A DNA stretch of 13,223 nt, from NCBI GenBank assembly GCA_035539015.1, contig DATLJF010000269.1:1-13223 (forward strand), read 5' to 3'. Made by a program: the position numbers and the translations under genes. The notes beneath the pieces were generated by a model. It had not been told where the DNA came from, did no database searches, and was given only the letters and a program-made list of their open reading frames with translations. Shown piece after piece: positions 5,824 to 13,205 of the stretch (position 1 is the stretch's first letter; each line of letters starts with the position of its first letter). This DNA comes from Stenotrophomonas_A sp035539015. GTDB taxonomy: Bacteria; Pseudomonadota; Gammaproteobacteria; Xanthomonadales; Xanthomonadaceae.

Positions 5824-7713
5824 TCAGGCCAATTCGCCACGCAACGCGCGCACCTGCGCCTCCAGCGCCGGTGCATCCACGCCCCGCGGATCCAGCGGCG
5901 GCGCAGCGGCCACCTGGACATGGGCGCGGAAGCGGCGCGGCACCCGCATGCGCCCCAGGCGCGTGTCGCGCCGGCTCCACATGCTGCTCCACATTCCGCG
6001 CAGCGCCATCGGCACCACGGGCACCGGCCGGCGTTCGAGGATCTTCTCCACCCCGGACTTGAACGCGGCAATCTCGCCATCGCGGGTCAGCGCACCCTCC
6101 GGGAAGATGCATACCAGTTCGCCTTCGGCCAACGCGGCGTCGATCTCGTCGAACGCGCGCTGCATCAGCGCCGGATCCTCGCGTGCGCCGGCAATTGGAA
6201 TGGCCTTGGCGGTGCGGAAGATCCAGCGCATCACCGGGATGTTGAAGATCTTGTAGTACATGACAAAGCGCACCGGCCGCGGCACCGTCGCCGCCAGGAT
6301 CAGCGCGTCCATGTAGCTGACATGGTTACTGACGATCAACGCCGCGCCTTCGTCCGGCACGTTCTTCTCGATGCCGTGCAGCTCCAGCCGATACATCGAG
6401 CGCACCAGCAACCAGCTGAGGAAGCGCATCAGGAATTCGGGCACCAGGGTGAAGATCCAGATCGCCACCACGGTGTTGGCAATGGCCAGGGCCAGGAACA
6501 CCTGCGGGATCGTCCAGCCCAGCCAGCGCTGCACGCCGATGCCGACCACCGCGGCCACCACGATGAACAGCGAGTTCTGGATATTGAGCCCGGCGATCAC
6601 CCGCGATACTTCGGCGCGGGGCGTGCGGCTCTGGATCAGCGCGAACAGCGGCACCACGAAGAAGCCGGTGAACAGGCCGATGCCGACCAGGTCGAACATG
6701 ATCCGCACGCTGCCGGCCTGCTGCACGAAGCCCATCACGTCCAGGCCCGCGGCCAACGCACGGCCCGGACGGGCGAAGTAGAGATCGAGCATGAAGGCGC
6801 TGATACCGAAGGCGCCCAGCGGCACCAGGCCGATCTCGACCGTGCGCCCGGACAGCTTCTCGCACAGCAGCGAGCCGGTGCCAGTGCCGATCGAGAACAG
6901 CGCCAGCGCGAACACGTACAGCTCCGGCCGCCCGCCCAGGTTGAGCTCGGCGTAACCGGGCAACTGCGCGGTGATCACCGTGCCGATGAACCAGAACCAC
7001 GACACCCCGAGCACCGCATTGCGTACCGCTGGCACCCGGCGGGTGAGGCGCATGATCGCCAACGATTCGGGGATCGGGTTCCAGTTGATCTTCAGGTCCG
7101 GCGCGCCTGCCGCTACTTGCGGTACGCGCCGCGCCACCAGGTTGCCGGTGAGCGCCAGCGCGATCACCGCCACCGCCGCCACCGTGGTGCCGTGCGCGCC
7201 GGCCACGGTGAAGATCAGGCCACCGAAGATCATTCCGCACAGGATCGAGATCGACGTGCCCATCTCGACCAGGCCGTTGCCGCCGGTCAACTCCTCCGGC
7301 TTGAGCACCGACGGCAGGATCGAATATTTCACCGGGCCGAACAGCGTGGACTGCAGGCCGGTGCAGAACAGCGCCACCAGCAGCACCCCCATGTTCTGGG
7401 TGAGGAAGCCCACCGCCGCCAGCGACATCACCGCGATCTCCATGGTGGTGGTGATGACGATGAGCTTCTGCTTCTCCAGCTTCTCGGCAATCTGCCCGGC
7501 GATGGCCGAGAACAGGAAGTAGGGCAGGATGAACAAGGCCGGGGCCAGGTTGGTGTAGACCAGCCGCTGCGACTGCTCCACCGCCAGGTAGCCGAGCAGG
7601 CCGATGATGGCCTGGCGGTAGACGTTGTCATTGAAGGCGCCCAGCGCCTGCACGGCGAAAAAGGGCAGGAAGCGTCGCTGCTTCAACAGCGCGAACTGGC
7701 TGTGGCCTGACAT
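5824..7713 (-). CDS. LplT-like MFS transporter fused to PlsC-type acyltransferase
   Basis: A 629-residue two-domain membrane protein. Residues 1-430 form an LplT-like MFS domain (start motif FFAVQALGAFNDNVYRQAI at about 18-36, then VKYSILPSVLKPEELTGGNG at 128-147, which is characteristic of the lysophospholipid-transporter branch). Residues about 440-600 are a glycerolipid acyltransferase with NHVSYMD at 463-469 (catalytic H464 and D469) and FPEG at 537-540, followed by TRDGEIAAFKSG. By family knowledge the protein would flip lysophospholipids inward and re-acylate them, or transfer acyl groups to another lysolipid. The third part found in longer relatives, an Aas-type acyl-ACP synthetase/AMP ligase, is missing: the protein ends after the acyltransferase. 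The ATG has AAGGAG at a good distance (plus-strand 7719-7724). It is transcribed divergently from the MFS gene at 7854. Confidence 0.88.
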   Translation of the reverse strand: MSGHSQFALLKQRRFLPFFAVQALGAFNDNVYRQAIIGLLGYLAVEQSQRLVYTNLAPALFILPYFLFSAIAGQIAEKLEKQKLIVITTTMEIAVMSLAAVGFLTQNMGVLLVALFCTGLQSTLFGPVKYSILPSVLKPEELTGGNGLVEMGTSISILCGMIFGGLIFTVAGAHGTTVAAVAVIALALTGNLVARRVPQVAAGAPDLKINWNPIPESLAIMRLTRRVPAVRNAVLGVSWFWFIGTVITAQLPGYAELNLGGRPELYVFALALFSIGTGTGSLLCEKLSGRTVEIGLVPLGAFGISAFMLDLYFARPGRALAAGLDVMGFVQQAGSVRIMFDLVGIGLFTGFFVVPLFALIQSRTPRAEVSRVIAGLNIQNSLFIVVAAVVGIGVQRWLGWTIPQVFLALAIANTVVAIWIFTLVPEFLMRFLSWLLVRSMYRLELHGIEKNVPDEGAALIVSNHVSYMDALILAATVPRPVRFVMYYKIFNIPVMRWIFRTAKAIPIAGAREDPALMQRAFDEIDAALAEGELVCIFPEGALTRDGEIAAFKSGVEKILERRPVPVVPMALRGMWSSMWSRRDTRLGRMRVPRRFRAHVQVAAAPPLDPRGVDAPALEAQVRALRGELA

Positions 7714-7853
7714 GAAGACTCCTTGGCGGTCGCGCGCAGCCTAGCAGGCTGATACGCGGGACTGGAACCACGGCGGGAATCCTTTCTCCCGCGCCAGCAG
7801 AGGGCAGGGGCAAGAGCGCTCCTATACTGTGCGCCCCCGCGACGGAAGCCCCC
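7714..7853. promoter_or_regulatory. Divergent promoter region with TATACT -10 box
   Basis: This 140-nt gap serves two divergent genes. On the plus strand, TATACT at 7823-7828 is a good -10 match, giving a leader of about 20 nt and a CGGAAG ribosome site (7843-7848) before the ATG at 7854; no good -35 is visible. A short inverted repeat GCGGGA (7773-7778)/TCCCGC (7787-7792), plus another GCGGGA at 7756-7761, could be an operator, but such words are common in GC-rich DNA. Confidence 0.5.
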
Positions 7854-9038
7854 ATGTCCACTGCGACGACCTATCCCCGTATCAAGCACAGCCTGGTGCT
7901 GCTGATGGCCGTGGCCACCGGCCTGGCGGTGGCCAGCAACTACTACGCCCAGCCGCTGCTGCAGACCCTGGCGCAGACGTTCAACGTCGACGTGCGCAGC
8001 GCCGGCATGGTGGTGACGGTGGCGCAACTGGCCTACGCCGCTGGCCTGCTGTTGATCGTGCCACTGGGTGACCGCCTGGAGCGCCGTGGGCTCATCGTCA
8101 GCCTGTACGTGCTGTGCGCCATGGGCTTGCTGGTGAGCGCGGCATCGTCGAGCTTTTCGGTGCTGTTGCTGGGTACGTTGGTCACCGGACTGTGTTCGGT
8201 CTCGGCCCAGGTCCTGGTGCCGTATGCCGCCACTCTGGCTGCACCGCACGAACGCGGGCGCGTGGTCGGCACGGTGATGAGCGGCCTGCTGCTGGGCATC
8301 CTGCTGGCGCGCACGATCTCCGGGCTGCTGGCCGGTGCTGGCGGCTGGCACACCGTGTACTGGGTGGCAGCCGGCATGATGCTGGCGGTGGCTGTCTTGC
8401 TCTGGCGTGGCTTGCCGCGCCACGAGGGCAATCCCCATCTCGCCTATCCACACCTGATCACCTCGGTGCTGGCGCTGCTGCGCGACGAACCGGTGCTGCG
8501 TGCACGCGCCGTGCTCGGCGGGCTGATCTTCGCCGGCTTCAGCGTGTTCTGGACCACGCTCGCCTTCCTGCTCGCCGGCCCCGACTACGGCTACGGCACC
8601 AGCGTCATCGGCTTGTTCGGCTTGATCGGCGCGGCCGGTGCGCTGGCCGCCAATCTCGGCGGCAAGCTCTCTGATCGCGGCCACGGCACCCTGGCCAGCT
8701 GGGGCGGCCTGTTGATGCTGTTGTTGTCATGGGTGCTGCTGTGGGCCGCGCCGCATTCGCTGTGGTTGCTGGTGATCGGCGTGCTGCTGCTCGACGTCGC
8801 CGTGCAGGGCGTGCACGTCAACAACCAGAGCGTGATCTACCAGCTCGATGCTGCAGCCCGCAATCGCATCACTTCCGCCTACATGACCTGCTACTTCATC
8901 GGCGGCGCGCTGGGTTCGAGCCTCGGCACCCTGGCCTACGCGCATGCCGGCTGGCAGGGCGTGGTGGCGGTGGGCTTCGTGTTGTCGCTGCTGTCGTTGG
9001 CGTGGATGGCGATCACTGCGCGCAGCGTTCGCGCATGA
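7854..9038 (+). CDS. MFS transporter (probable drug or metabolite exporter)
   Basis: A 394-residue protein with about 12 hydrophobic segments across its whole length, typical of a single-domain major facilitator. Near the N-terminus ASNYYAQPLLQTLAQTF (27-43) matches a branch of MFS exporters of the YgaY/YnfM kind. MFS motif A is seen in the loop after helix two as LGDRLERRG (71-79). The C-terminal half carries VHVNNQSVIYQLDAAARNRI and TSAYMTCYFIGGALGSSLGT, also typical of that branch. The substrate cannot be told from sequence. The start is supported by the TATACT box and CGGAAG site just upstream. The next gene on this strand is the 43-codon peptide gene, 125 nt away; a functional link between them is not shown, since GG-leader peptides usually leave through a peptidase-containing ABC transporter. 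Confidence 0.88.
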   Translation: MSTATTYPRIKHSLVLLMAVATGLAVASNYYAQPLLQTLAQTFNVDVRSAGMVVTVAQLAYAAGLLLIVPLGDRLERRGLIVSLYVLCAMGLLVSAASSSFSVLLLGTLVTGLCSVSAQVLVPYAATLAAPHERGRVVGTVMSGLLLGILLARTISGLLAGAGGWHTVYWVAAGMMLAVAVLLWRGLPRHEGNPHLAYPHLITSVLALLRDEPVLRARAVLGGLIFAGFSVFWTTLAFLLAGPDYGYGTSVIGLFGLIGAAGALAANLGGKLSDRGHGTLASWGGLLMLLLSWVLLWAAPHSLWLLVIGVLLLDVAVQGVHVNNQSVIYQLDAAARNRITSAYMTCYFIGGALGSSLGTLAYAHAGWQGVVAVGFVLSLLSLAWMAITARSVRA

Positions 9039-9042
9039 GCGC

Positions 9043-9106
9043 GGCATTGCCAGCGCATTGCTACATGGTTGGGGGTTAGTAGAAATATCGAATGTGGCAT
9101 TGCCAG
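9043..9106. repeat. 11-bp direct repeat upstream of the peptide gene
   Basis: GGCATTGCCAG occurs at 9043-9053 and again at 9096-9106, 53 bp apart (about five helical turns). The second copy lies in a perfect palindrome, TGGCA-T-TGCCA (9095-9105); the first is palindromic except for its outer base. Spacing on one face of the helix would suit a dimeric regulator binding two sites. Between them is an unusually AT-rich patch (about 9076-9093) that could hold a -10 region. The role is inferred. Confidence 0.5.
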
Positions 9107-9127
9107 TGGTTCTGTCAGCTTGTGGAC

Positions 9128-9144
9128 CGCCGCGTTGGGCGGCG
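9128..9144 (+). promoter_or_regulatory. Hairpin in the leader of the peptide gene
   Basis: CGCCGC (9128-9133) pairs with GCGGCG (9139-9144) around GTTGG. It ends about 8 nt before the AAGAGGTG ribosome site (9152-9159) of the small gene, so it could affect translation or message stability. The stem is short and GC-rich, so chance is possible. Confidence 0.35.
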
Positions 9145-9163
9145 ATTCGACAAGAGGTGCCAC

Positions 9164-9295
9164 ATGCGTGAATTGACTCCCGAAGAAATCGAACAGGTCA
9201 GCGGCGGCTACGTAGAGCAGTGTCCGACGCCGTTCTCCTGGAAGCTGAAGGCCGCCGTCGATACCTGGTTCCGCTCCTGGGAACGTGATTTCTGA
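9164..9295 (+). CDS. Double-glycine leader peptide (putative bacteriocin-like or signal peptide)
   Basis: A 43-residue product. Residues 1-15, MRELTPEEIEQVSGG, match the known double-glycine leader pattern L-S-x2-E-L-x2-I-x-G-G position by position (L4, T5, E8, I9, V12, G14, G15). Such leaders are cut after GG by the C39 peptidase domain of an ABC exporter. The predicted 28-residue core (16-43) has one cysteine (C20), two prolines (P21, P23), then a probable amphipathic helix from about 25 with aromatics W26, W35, F36, W39 and F43; its net charge is near zero. This is less glycine-rich and less cationic than classical class II bacteriocins. The ATG at 9164 has AAGAGGTG at 9152-9159; an in-frame ATG at 9092 would add 24 residues unlike any leader. 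Similar colicin V-like leaders starting MREL are known in Xylella and relatives. No peptidase-exporter or immunity gene is in the window. Confidence 0.75.
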   Translation: MRELTPEEIEQVSGGYVEQCPTPFSWKLKAAVDTWFRSWERDF

Positions 9296-9312
9296 ATCCC
9301 CCCCGTGCACCG

Positions 9313-9337
9313 GAGGCGCCTCGGCATGAGGCGCTTC
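9313..9337 (+). terminator. Terminator-like hairpin after the peptide gene
   Basis: GAGGCGCCTC (9313-9322) pairs with GAGGCGCTTC (9328-9337) around GGCAT, a 10-bp stem with one G-U pair, followed by TTCG. It starts 17 nt after the peptide stop and ends 19 nt before the murJ start. The T-tract is poor, so termination is probably partial. Confidence 0.55.
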
Positions 9338-9356
9338 TTCGACGCCGGGCTCGCGC

Positions 9357-10979
9357 ATGAAGGACAGTGGTTCGACCGGCTTGCTGACACGCGCGGCCTC
9401 CTTCAGTGGGCTGACGCTGTTGTCGCGCCTCACCGGCGTCGTTCGCGATGTCGTCATCGCCACGGTTTTCGGCGCTGGCGCGGCGACCGATGCCTTCGTG
9501 CTGGCCTTCCGCATTCCCAATTCGTTGCGACGGCTGTTCGCCGACGGCGCGCTATCGGCCGCCTTCATCCCCGCGCTGGTGCGCGAGCGCGAGCATGCCG
9601 ATCCGCTGCGGATCGACAGCTTCGTCGCGCGCATGGCCGGCACCCTGGCCGTGGTGGTAATGCTGGTGGCCGGACTGGCGATGCTGCTGGCAACGCCGCT
9701 GGCCCTGCTGTTCGCACCCGGGTCTGCCCGCAGCCCCGCGCAGGTCGACCTGCTGGCGCAGCTGTTGCGCATCACCTTCCCGTTCCTGCCCTGCGTATCG
9801 CTGGCGGCATTGGCCGGGGCCGTGCTGATGAGCCACGGCCGCTATACCCGCTGGGCCTTGGCACCGGCCTTGTTGAACCTGTGCATGATCGCCGCCGCCC
9901 TGGCGCTGGCATCGCACCTGGCCGTGCCGATTACCGCGCTGGCCTGGGGCGTGCTGGCCGGCGGCCTGCTGCAGGTGGCCTGGCTATGGGCTGGCGTGGC
10001 CCGGATCGGCGTGCGCGTGCGGCCGGCGTGGGGCGCCTTCGATCCACGCGTGCGCGCGGTCTCCAGGGCCATGCTGCCGACCGTCGCCGGGGCCTCGGTG
10101 GCACAGCTCAACCTGGTGTTCGCCAGCGCCGTCGCCTCGATGCTGCATGCGGGCTCGCAGACCTGGTTGTTCCAGGCCGACCGCTTCCTCGAATTGCCGC
10201 TGGCGCTGCTCGGCGCCTCGATGGGGATCGTGCTGTTGCCGGCGCTGTCGCGCGAGTTCGCGCGCGACGACGGGCAGGCGGCGCGAACCCTGGCCTGGGC
10301 GCTGCGCGGTACCGTGCTGACCACGCTGCCGGCCACGACCGGGCTGTTGTTGCTGTCCGAACCGTTGATGACGACCTTCTTCCAGTACGGCCGCTATAGC
10401 GCCTTCGACGCGGCCATGTCTGCGCGTGCGCTTGCCCTGATGAGCCTGGGCCTGCCAGCCCTGGTTGCGATCAAGACCTTGTTGCCGGCCTACTACGCCC
10501 GCGGCGATCTCGCCTCGCCGGTACGCATGGCCGGGGTCTCGTTGCTATTCAATGCAGTGGCCAGTGTCCTGCTGCTGATGCTGATGCTGGCGCTCGCTCT
10601 CGCGCCGGGTGCCGGTGCCGATTTGCCGGCCTGGCACGTACGCCTGGCCGCGCTGCCCGGCTTGCACGCACTGCTGGCACTGGCCAGCGCCATGGCCAAC
10701 ACCTGCAACGCCTTCCTGCTCTGGCGCGGGTTGCGCCGTGCCGGTGTGCTGGACGTGCGCGTGCATGATCGGCGGCAACTGGCGCGCGTCGGCGTTGCCT
10801 GCGCACTCATGGCGGCCGTGTTGGTGCCGCTGCGGGACTGCCTGGATTTCGGCGCCCTGGGGGTGGCAGGGCGCGTGGGTGCGCTATTGGCGCTGGTCGG
10901 AACCGGCGGGTTGACCTTCCTGCTGGCCTGGCGCTTGCTCGGTGGGCGGCTGTCCAGCCTGGGCAATCCGCCCCGTTGA
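9357..10979 (+). CDS. murJ: Lipid II flippase MurJ (MviN family)
   Basis: A 540-residue polytopic inner-membrane protein of the MOP superfamily that flips lipid II to the periplasmic side for peptidoglycan synthesis. About 14 hydrophobic segments are visible. The N-terminus LLSRLTGVVRDVVIATVFGA (21-40) and ATDAFVLAFRIPNSLRRLFA (43-62) are characteristic. Residues known to be essential in E. coli MurJ are all present at a constant +6 offset: R24, R30, D45, R58, R276 and E279 (the last two in ADRFLELP). It therefore looks active. The start has no clear ribosome site; it follows the peptide gene's terminator-like hairpin by 19 nt. The usual neighbours rpsT and ribF are missing, so this may be a second MurJ paralogue. 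Its last 96 bp overlap the convergent yccS-like gene. Confidence 0.92.
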   Translation: MKDSGSTGLLTRAASFSGLTLLSRLTGVVRDVVIATVFGAGAATDAFVLAFRIPNSLRRLFADGALSAAFIPALVREREHADPLRIDSFVARMAGTLAVVVMLVAGLAMLLATPLALLFAPGSARSPAQVDLLAQLLRITFPFLPCVSLAALAGAVLMSHGRYTRWALAPALLNLCMIAAALALASHLAVPITALAWGVLAGGLLQVAWLWAGVARIGVRVRPAWGAFDPRVRAVSRAMLPTVAGASVAQLNLVFASAVASMLHAGSQTWLFQADRFLELPLALLGASMGIVLLPALSREFARDDGQAARTLAWALRGTVLTTLPATTGLLLLSEPLMTTFFQYGRYSAFDAAMSARALALMSLGLPALVAIKTLLPAYYARGDLASPVRMAGVSLLFNAVASVLLLMLMLALALAPGAGADLPAWHVRLAALPGLHALLALASAMANTCNAFLLWRGLRRAGVLDVRVHDRRQLARVGVACALMAAVLVPLRDCLDFGALGVAGRVGALLALVGTGGLTFLLAWRLLGGRLSSLGNPPR

Positions 10980-13193
10980 TACGCCGGCACCGGCGCCGTT
11001 TTCGGCGCCACCGCGGACCGGCGTACTGACCACTTCCTGCGCCGCCGCCCGCAGCCGCGGCAACAGCCGCAACACCAGCGCCAACTGGGTGCGCAACAGG
11101 CGTTGCTTGGGCGCGGCGTCGTCGGCGATCTCGTCCAATGCCGCGGCCATCGTCGCCTCGCCTTGCTCATCGACTGGAGGCAGTGGTTGCCGCTGCGCCA
11201 GGCGCGCGGCGATGGTGTTCAGCGCCTCCTGCAGGTACTGGCCCGCCTCGCGCGTGGTGGCATCGAGGTCCAGGCGTTCGCGGTGCGCACCCAGGGCGGA
11301 CAGATAGCCGAGCAAGACATTGGACAGCGCCAGGAAGCGGAAGCCGGCATCGAGGTTGCGGCGCACGTAGCCCGGTTCGCGCACCATGTTCGATAGCGCC
11401 GCCGACAGCGCGGCGTCGGCGTTGTGCATGTCGCGCCGCGCGATCCGGTAGGGCAGGTCGTCGCGCTGGCCCTGCTCGTATTGGGTCAGCACCTGGTCCA
11501 GGTAGCGGCCGGCGCTGGCCAGCACGTTGGCGATCACCGCATGCAGCCGCCGGCCCTGCCAGTCGGGCAGGATGAGGAACGAAGCCAGCGCGGCAATCAC
11601 GCAGCCGACCACGGTGTCGATCAGCCGCGGCCACAGCAGTACGAAACCATTGCCGAGCAGGTTGAAGCACAGCAGCGCCATCACCGTGATCGCCGCGGTG
11701 GCCAACAGGTAACGGTCGGTGCGGGTGACGAAGAACACCAGCGCCGCCAGCAGTGCCAGCAGCAGTTGCACTTCCACCCCGGTGAACAGCTGCATCAGCG
11801 CCCAGGTCACGCCCAGCCCGACCAGCGTGCCGGCGATGCGCTGCACCAGCCGCAGGCGCGTGGCGCCGTAGTTCGGGCGGCAGACGAAAGCGGTGGTCAG
11901 CAGGATCCAGAAACCGTGGTGCGCATGCATCAACCGCATGGCCGCATACCCGGCCAGCAGCGCCACCGCCATGCGCACGCCGTGGCGGAACAGCACCGAA
12001 CCGGGGGTGAGTTGCTGCAACAGGCGCCGGCCCATTTCACGCAAGGTGTGCGGGGAAGAATCACGCAGCCGCGTATCGATGCCGTCCAGCGGCGTATCGG
12101 ACAACGACGATTCGGAAAGCCGCTGTTCGATGCCATGCAGGTTGCTCGACAACAGCTCCAGCGAGCCCAGTAGCCGCGCCTGTTGCGGGTCGGCACGCGC
12201 ATGCAGGAAATCCAGCGACTGCCGCAGATCATCGGTGGCCTGGCGGCTGCGCTCGCCGTAGACGAAAGGCTGGCGCAAGCGCAGCGCCTCGCCGAGCGCG
12301 GCACAGGCCGTGCCCTGCAGCGACAACAGGCGCTGGCAGCGGTACAGCACGTCGCTATGGAAGAACGCCTCGGTCAATGCATCGTAGGGGTAGTGCGAGG
12401 AACTGGCGCGCTCGTGGAAATCCTGCGCCAGGTAATACAGGCGGAAATACAGCCCCGATTGCACGCCGGGCCGACCCGAGCGGCCGAAGCGGCTGAGGAT
12501 CGCGCCCTTGGCGGCATTGAGTGCGCCCACCACCTTGGCATTCTGCTCGGCCAGGGCCAGCCGGCGTGCATGCAGGTCGTCGCCGCGCACCGGCTCGAAC
12601 AGATCGGCCTTGCGCCGGAGGTATTCGCCCAGCACCGCGAACAGCTGCGCCAGGCGCTCGCGCACCGGGCGGTTGGCGAACAGCGCCGCCCACAGGATCG
12701 ACAACAGGCCGTACCAGGCCGCGCCGAGCAGCAACAACACGCTGCCCTGCCAACCCATGGCCGGATCGCCGCCGGCCGCCTGGTGCTGGTCCAGGCCGAT
12801 CATGGTGTAGATCGACAGCGCCACGGTGGCCTGGGCGATCGAGGCATAGCGCTCGCCCAACGCGCCGAGCAGGGTCAGGGCGAAGGTCGAGACCGCCAGT
12901 GCGATCACGAATGCCCACGGATGCGGGAACAGCCATACCACCGCGGCCGACGCGGCGGCGAAACACAGCAGCGACAGCAGCACCGACTTGGCTCGGCCCA
13001 GCCAGTTGTCGTCGGTCTCGGCGATGGCGCTGGCGATGATGCCAAGAAAGATCGCCGGCAACGCCGCCAGCTGGCCGCCATACCAGCAACTGGCCATCGC
13101 CACGCCCAGCGCGATCAACACCCGCAGGCCATAGCTGGCCTTTTCGTGGGCCCAGAGGCGGCCCAGGCGGGATTCGATCGTGGGTTTGCTCAC
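10884..13193 (-). CDS. yccS: YccS-like FUSC family inner-membrane protein
   Basis: A 769-residue protein of the YccS/YhfK FUSC family, related to aromatic-acid efflux pumps of the AaeB type; the substrate is not known. Two membrane blocks flank a soluble middle: about 20-175 (e.g. RVLIALGVAMASCWYGG) and about 403-542. The second block opens with the family motif FWILLTTAFVCRPNYGATRL (428-447) and continues to IAGTLVGLG. The soluble regions (176-400 and 545-725) are helical. The start is GTG at 13193 (SKPTIESRLGRLW); the ATG at 13201 is out of frame. Relative to E. coli YccS (about 720 residues) it carries a polar Gly/Gln-rich tail from about 725; residues about 738-769 are encoded opposite the end of murJ. 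That tail is probably unstructured and arose by loss of a nearer stop, though a sequencing frameshift near the end cannot be excluded. Confidence 0.88.
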   Translation of the reverse strand: MSKPTIESRLGRLWAHEKASYGLRVLIALGVAMASCWYGGQLAALPAIFLGIIASAIAETDDNWLGRAKSVLLSLLCFAAASAAVVWLFPHPWAFVIALAVSTFALTLLGALGERYASIAQATVALSIYTMIGLDQHQAAGGDPAMGWQGSVLLLLGAAWYGLLSILWAALFANRPVRERLAQLFAVLGEYLRRKADLFEPVRGDDLHARRLALAEQNAKVVGALNAAKGAILSRFGRSGRPGVQSGLYFRLYYLAQDFHERASSSHYPYDALTEAFFHSDVLYRCQRLLSLQGTACAALGEALRLRQPFVYGERSRQATDDLRQSLDFLHARADPQQARLLGSLELLSSNLHGIEQRLSESSLSDTPLDGIDTRLRDSSPHTLREMGRRLLQQLTPGSVLFRHGVRMAVALLAGYAAMRLMHAHHGFWILLTTAFVCRPNYGATRLRLVQRIAGTLVGLGVTWALMQLFTGVEVQLLLALLAALVFFVTRTDRYLLATAAITVMALLCFNLLGNGFVLLWPRLIDTVVGCVIAALASFLILPDWQGRRLHAVIANVLASAGRYLDQVLTQYEQGQRDDLPYRIARRDMHNADAALSAALSNMVREPGYVRRNLDAGFRFLALSNVLLGYLSALGAHRERLDLDATTREAGQYLQEALNTIAARLAQRQPLPPVDEQGEATMAAALDEIADDAAPKQRLLRTQLALVLRLLPRLRAAAQEVVSTPVRGGAENGAGAGVSTGRIAQAGQPPTEQAPGQQEGQPAGSDQRQ
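10980..11025. repeat. Nested inverted repeat after the murJ stop
   Basis: Outer arms TACGCCGG (10980-10987) and CCGGCGTA (11018-11025) enclose inner arms GGCGCCG (10992-10998) and CGGCGCC (11003-11009) with a TTTT loop. It begins right after the murJ stop and lies inside the 3' coding end of the yccS-like gene. There is no T-run after it, so it may slow polymerase or protect the murJ message end rather than act as a classic terminator. Confidence 0.55.
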
Positions 13194-13199
13194 CGGGGC

Positions 13200-13205
13200 A
13201 TTATG
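13200..13205 (-). promoter_or_regulatory. Possible -10 box of the yccS-like gene
   Basis: On the minus strand CATAAT lies 6 nt before the GTG start at 13193. If used, transcription would begin at about the start codon, giving a leaderless message; no ribosome site is visible, which agrees. The -35 would fall at or beyond the window edge. Confidence 0.3.

Noticed and set aside
5920..7710. 596-codon open frame on the plus strand opposite the LplT-PlsC gene
   Set aside because: Its translation is rich in His, Gln, Arg and Asp with no fold-like pattern, the usual product of reading a GC-rich membrane-protein gene antisense. The minus-strand protein has clear motifs.
7756..7792. GCGGGA repeats and GCGGGA/TCCCGC inverted repeat as a firm operator
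   Set aside because: Six-base GC words are expected often in DNA of this composition; kept only as a remark in the promoter entry.
7683..8684. 333-codon minus-strand frame opposite the MFS gene
   Set aside because: Starts inside one gene and reads across the divergent promoter region; Gln/His-rich shadow composition.
9092..9163. Upstream in-frame ATG that would lengthen the peptide gene by 24 codons
   Set aside because: No ribosome site, and the added residues (Trp, Cys, Arg-rich) would sit in front of a complete, typical GG leader that begins with MREL.
9305..10399. 364-codon plus-strand frame overlapping murJ in another frame
   Set aside because: Arg/Ala-rich out-of-frame reading; the MurJ frame has all conserved residues.
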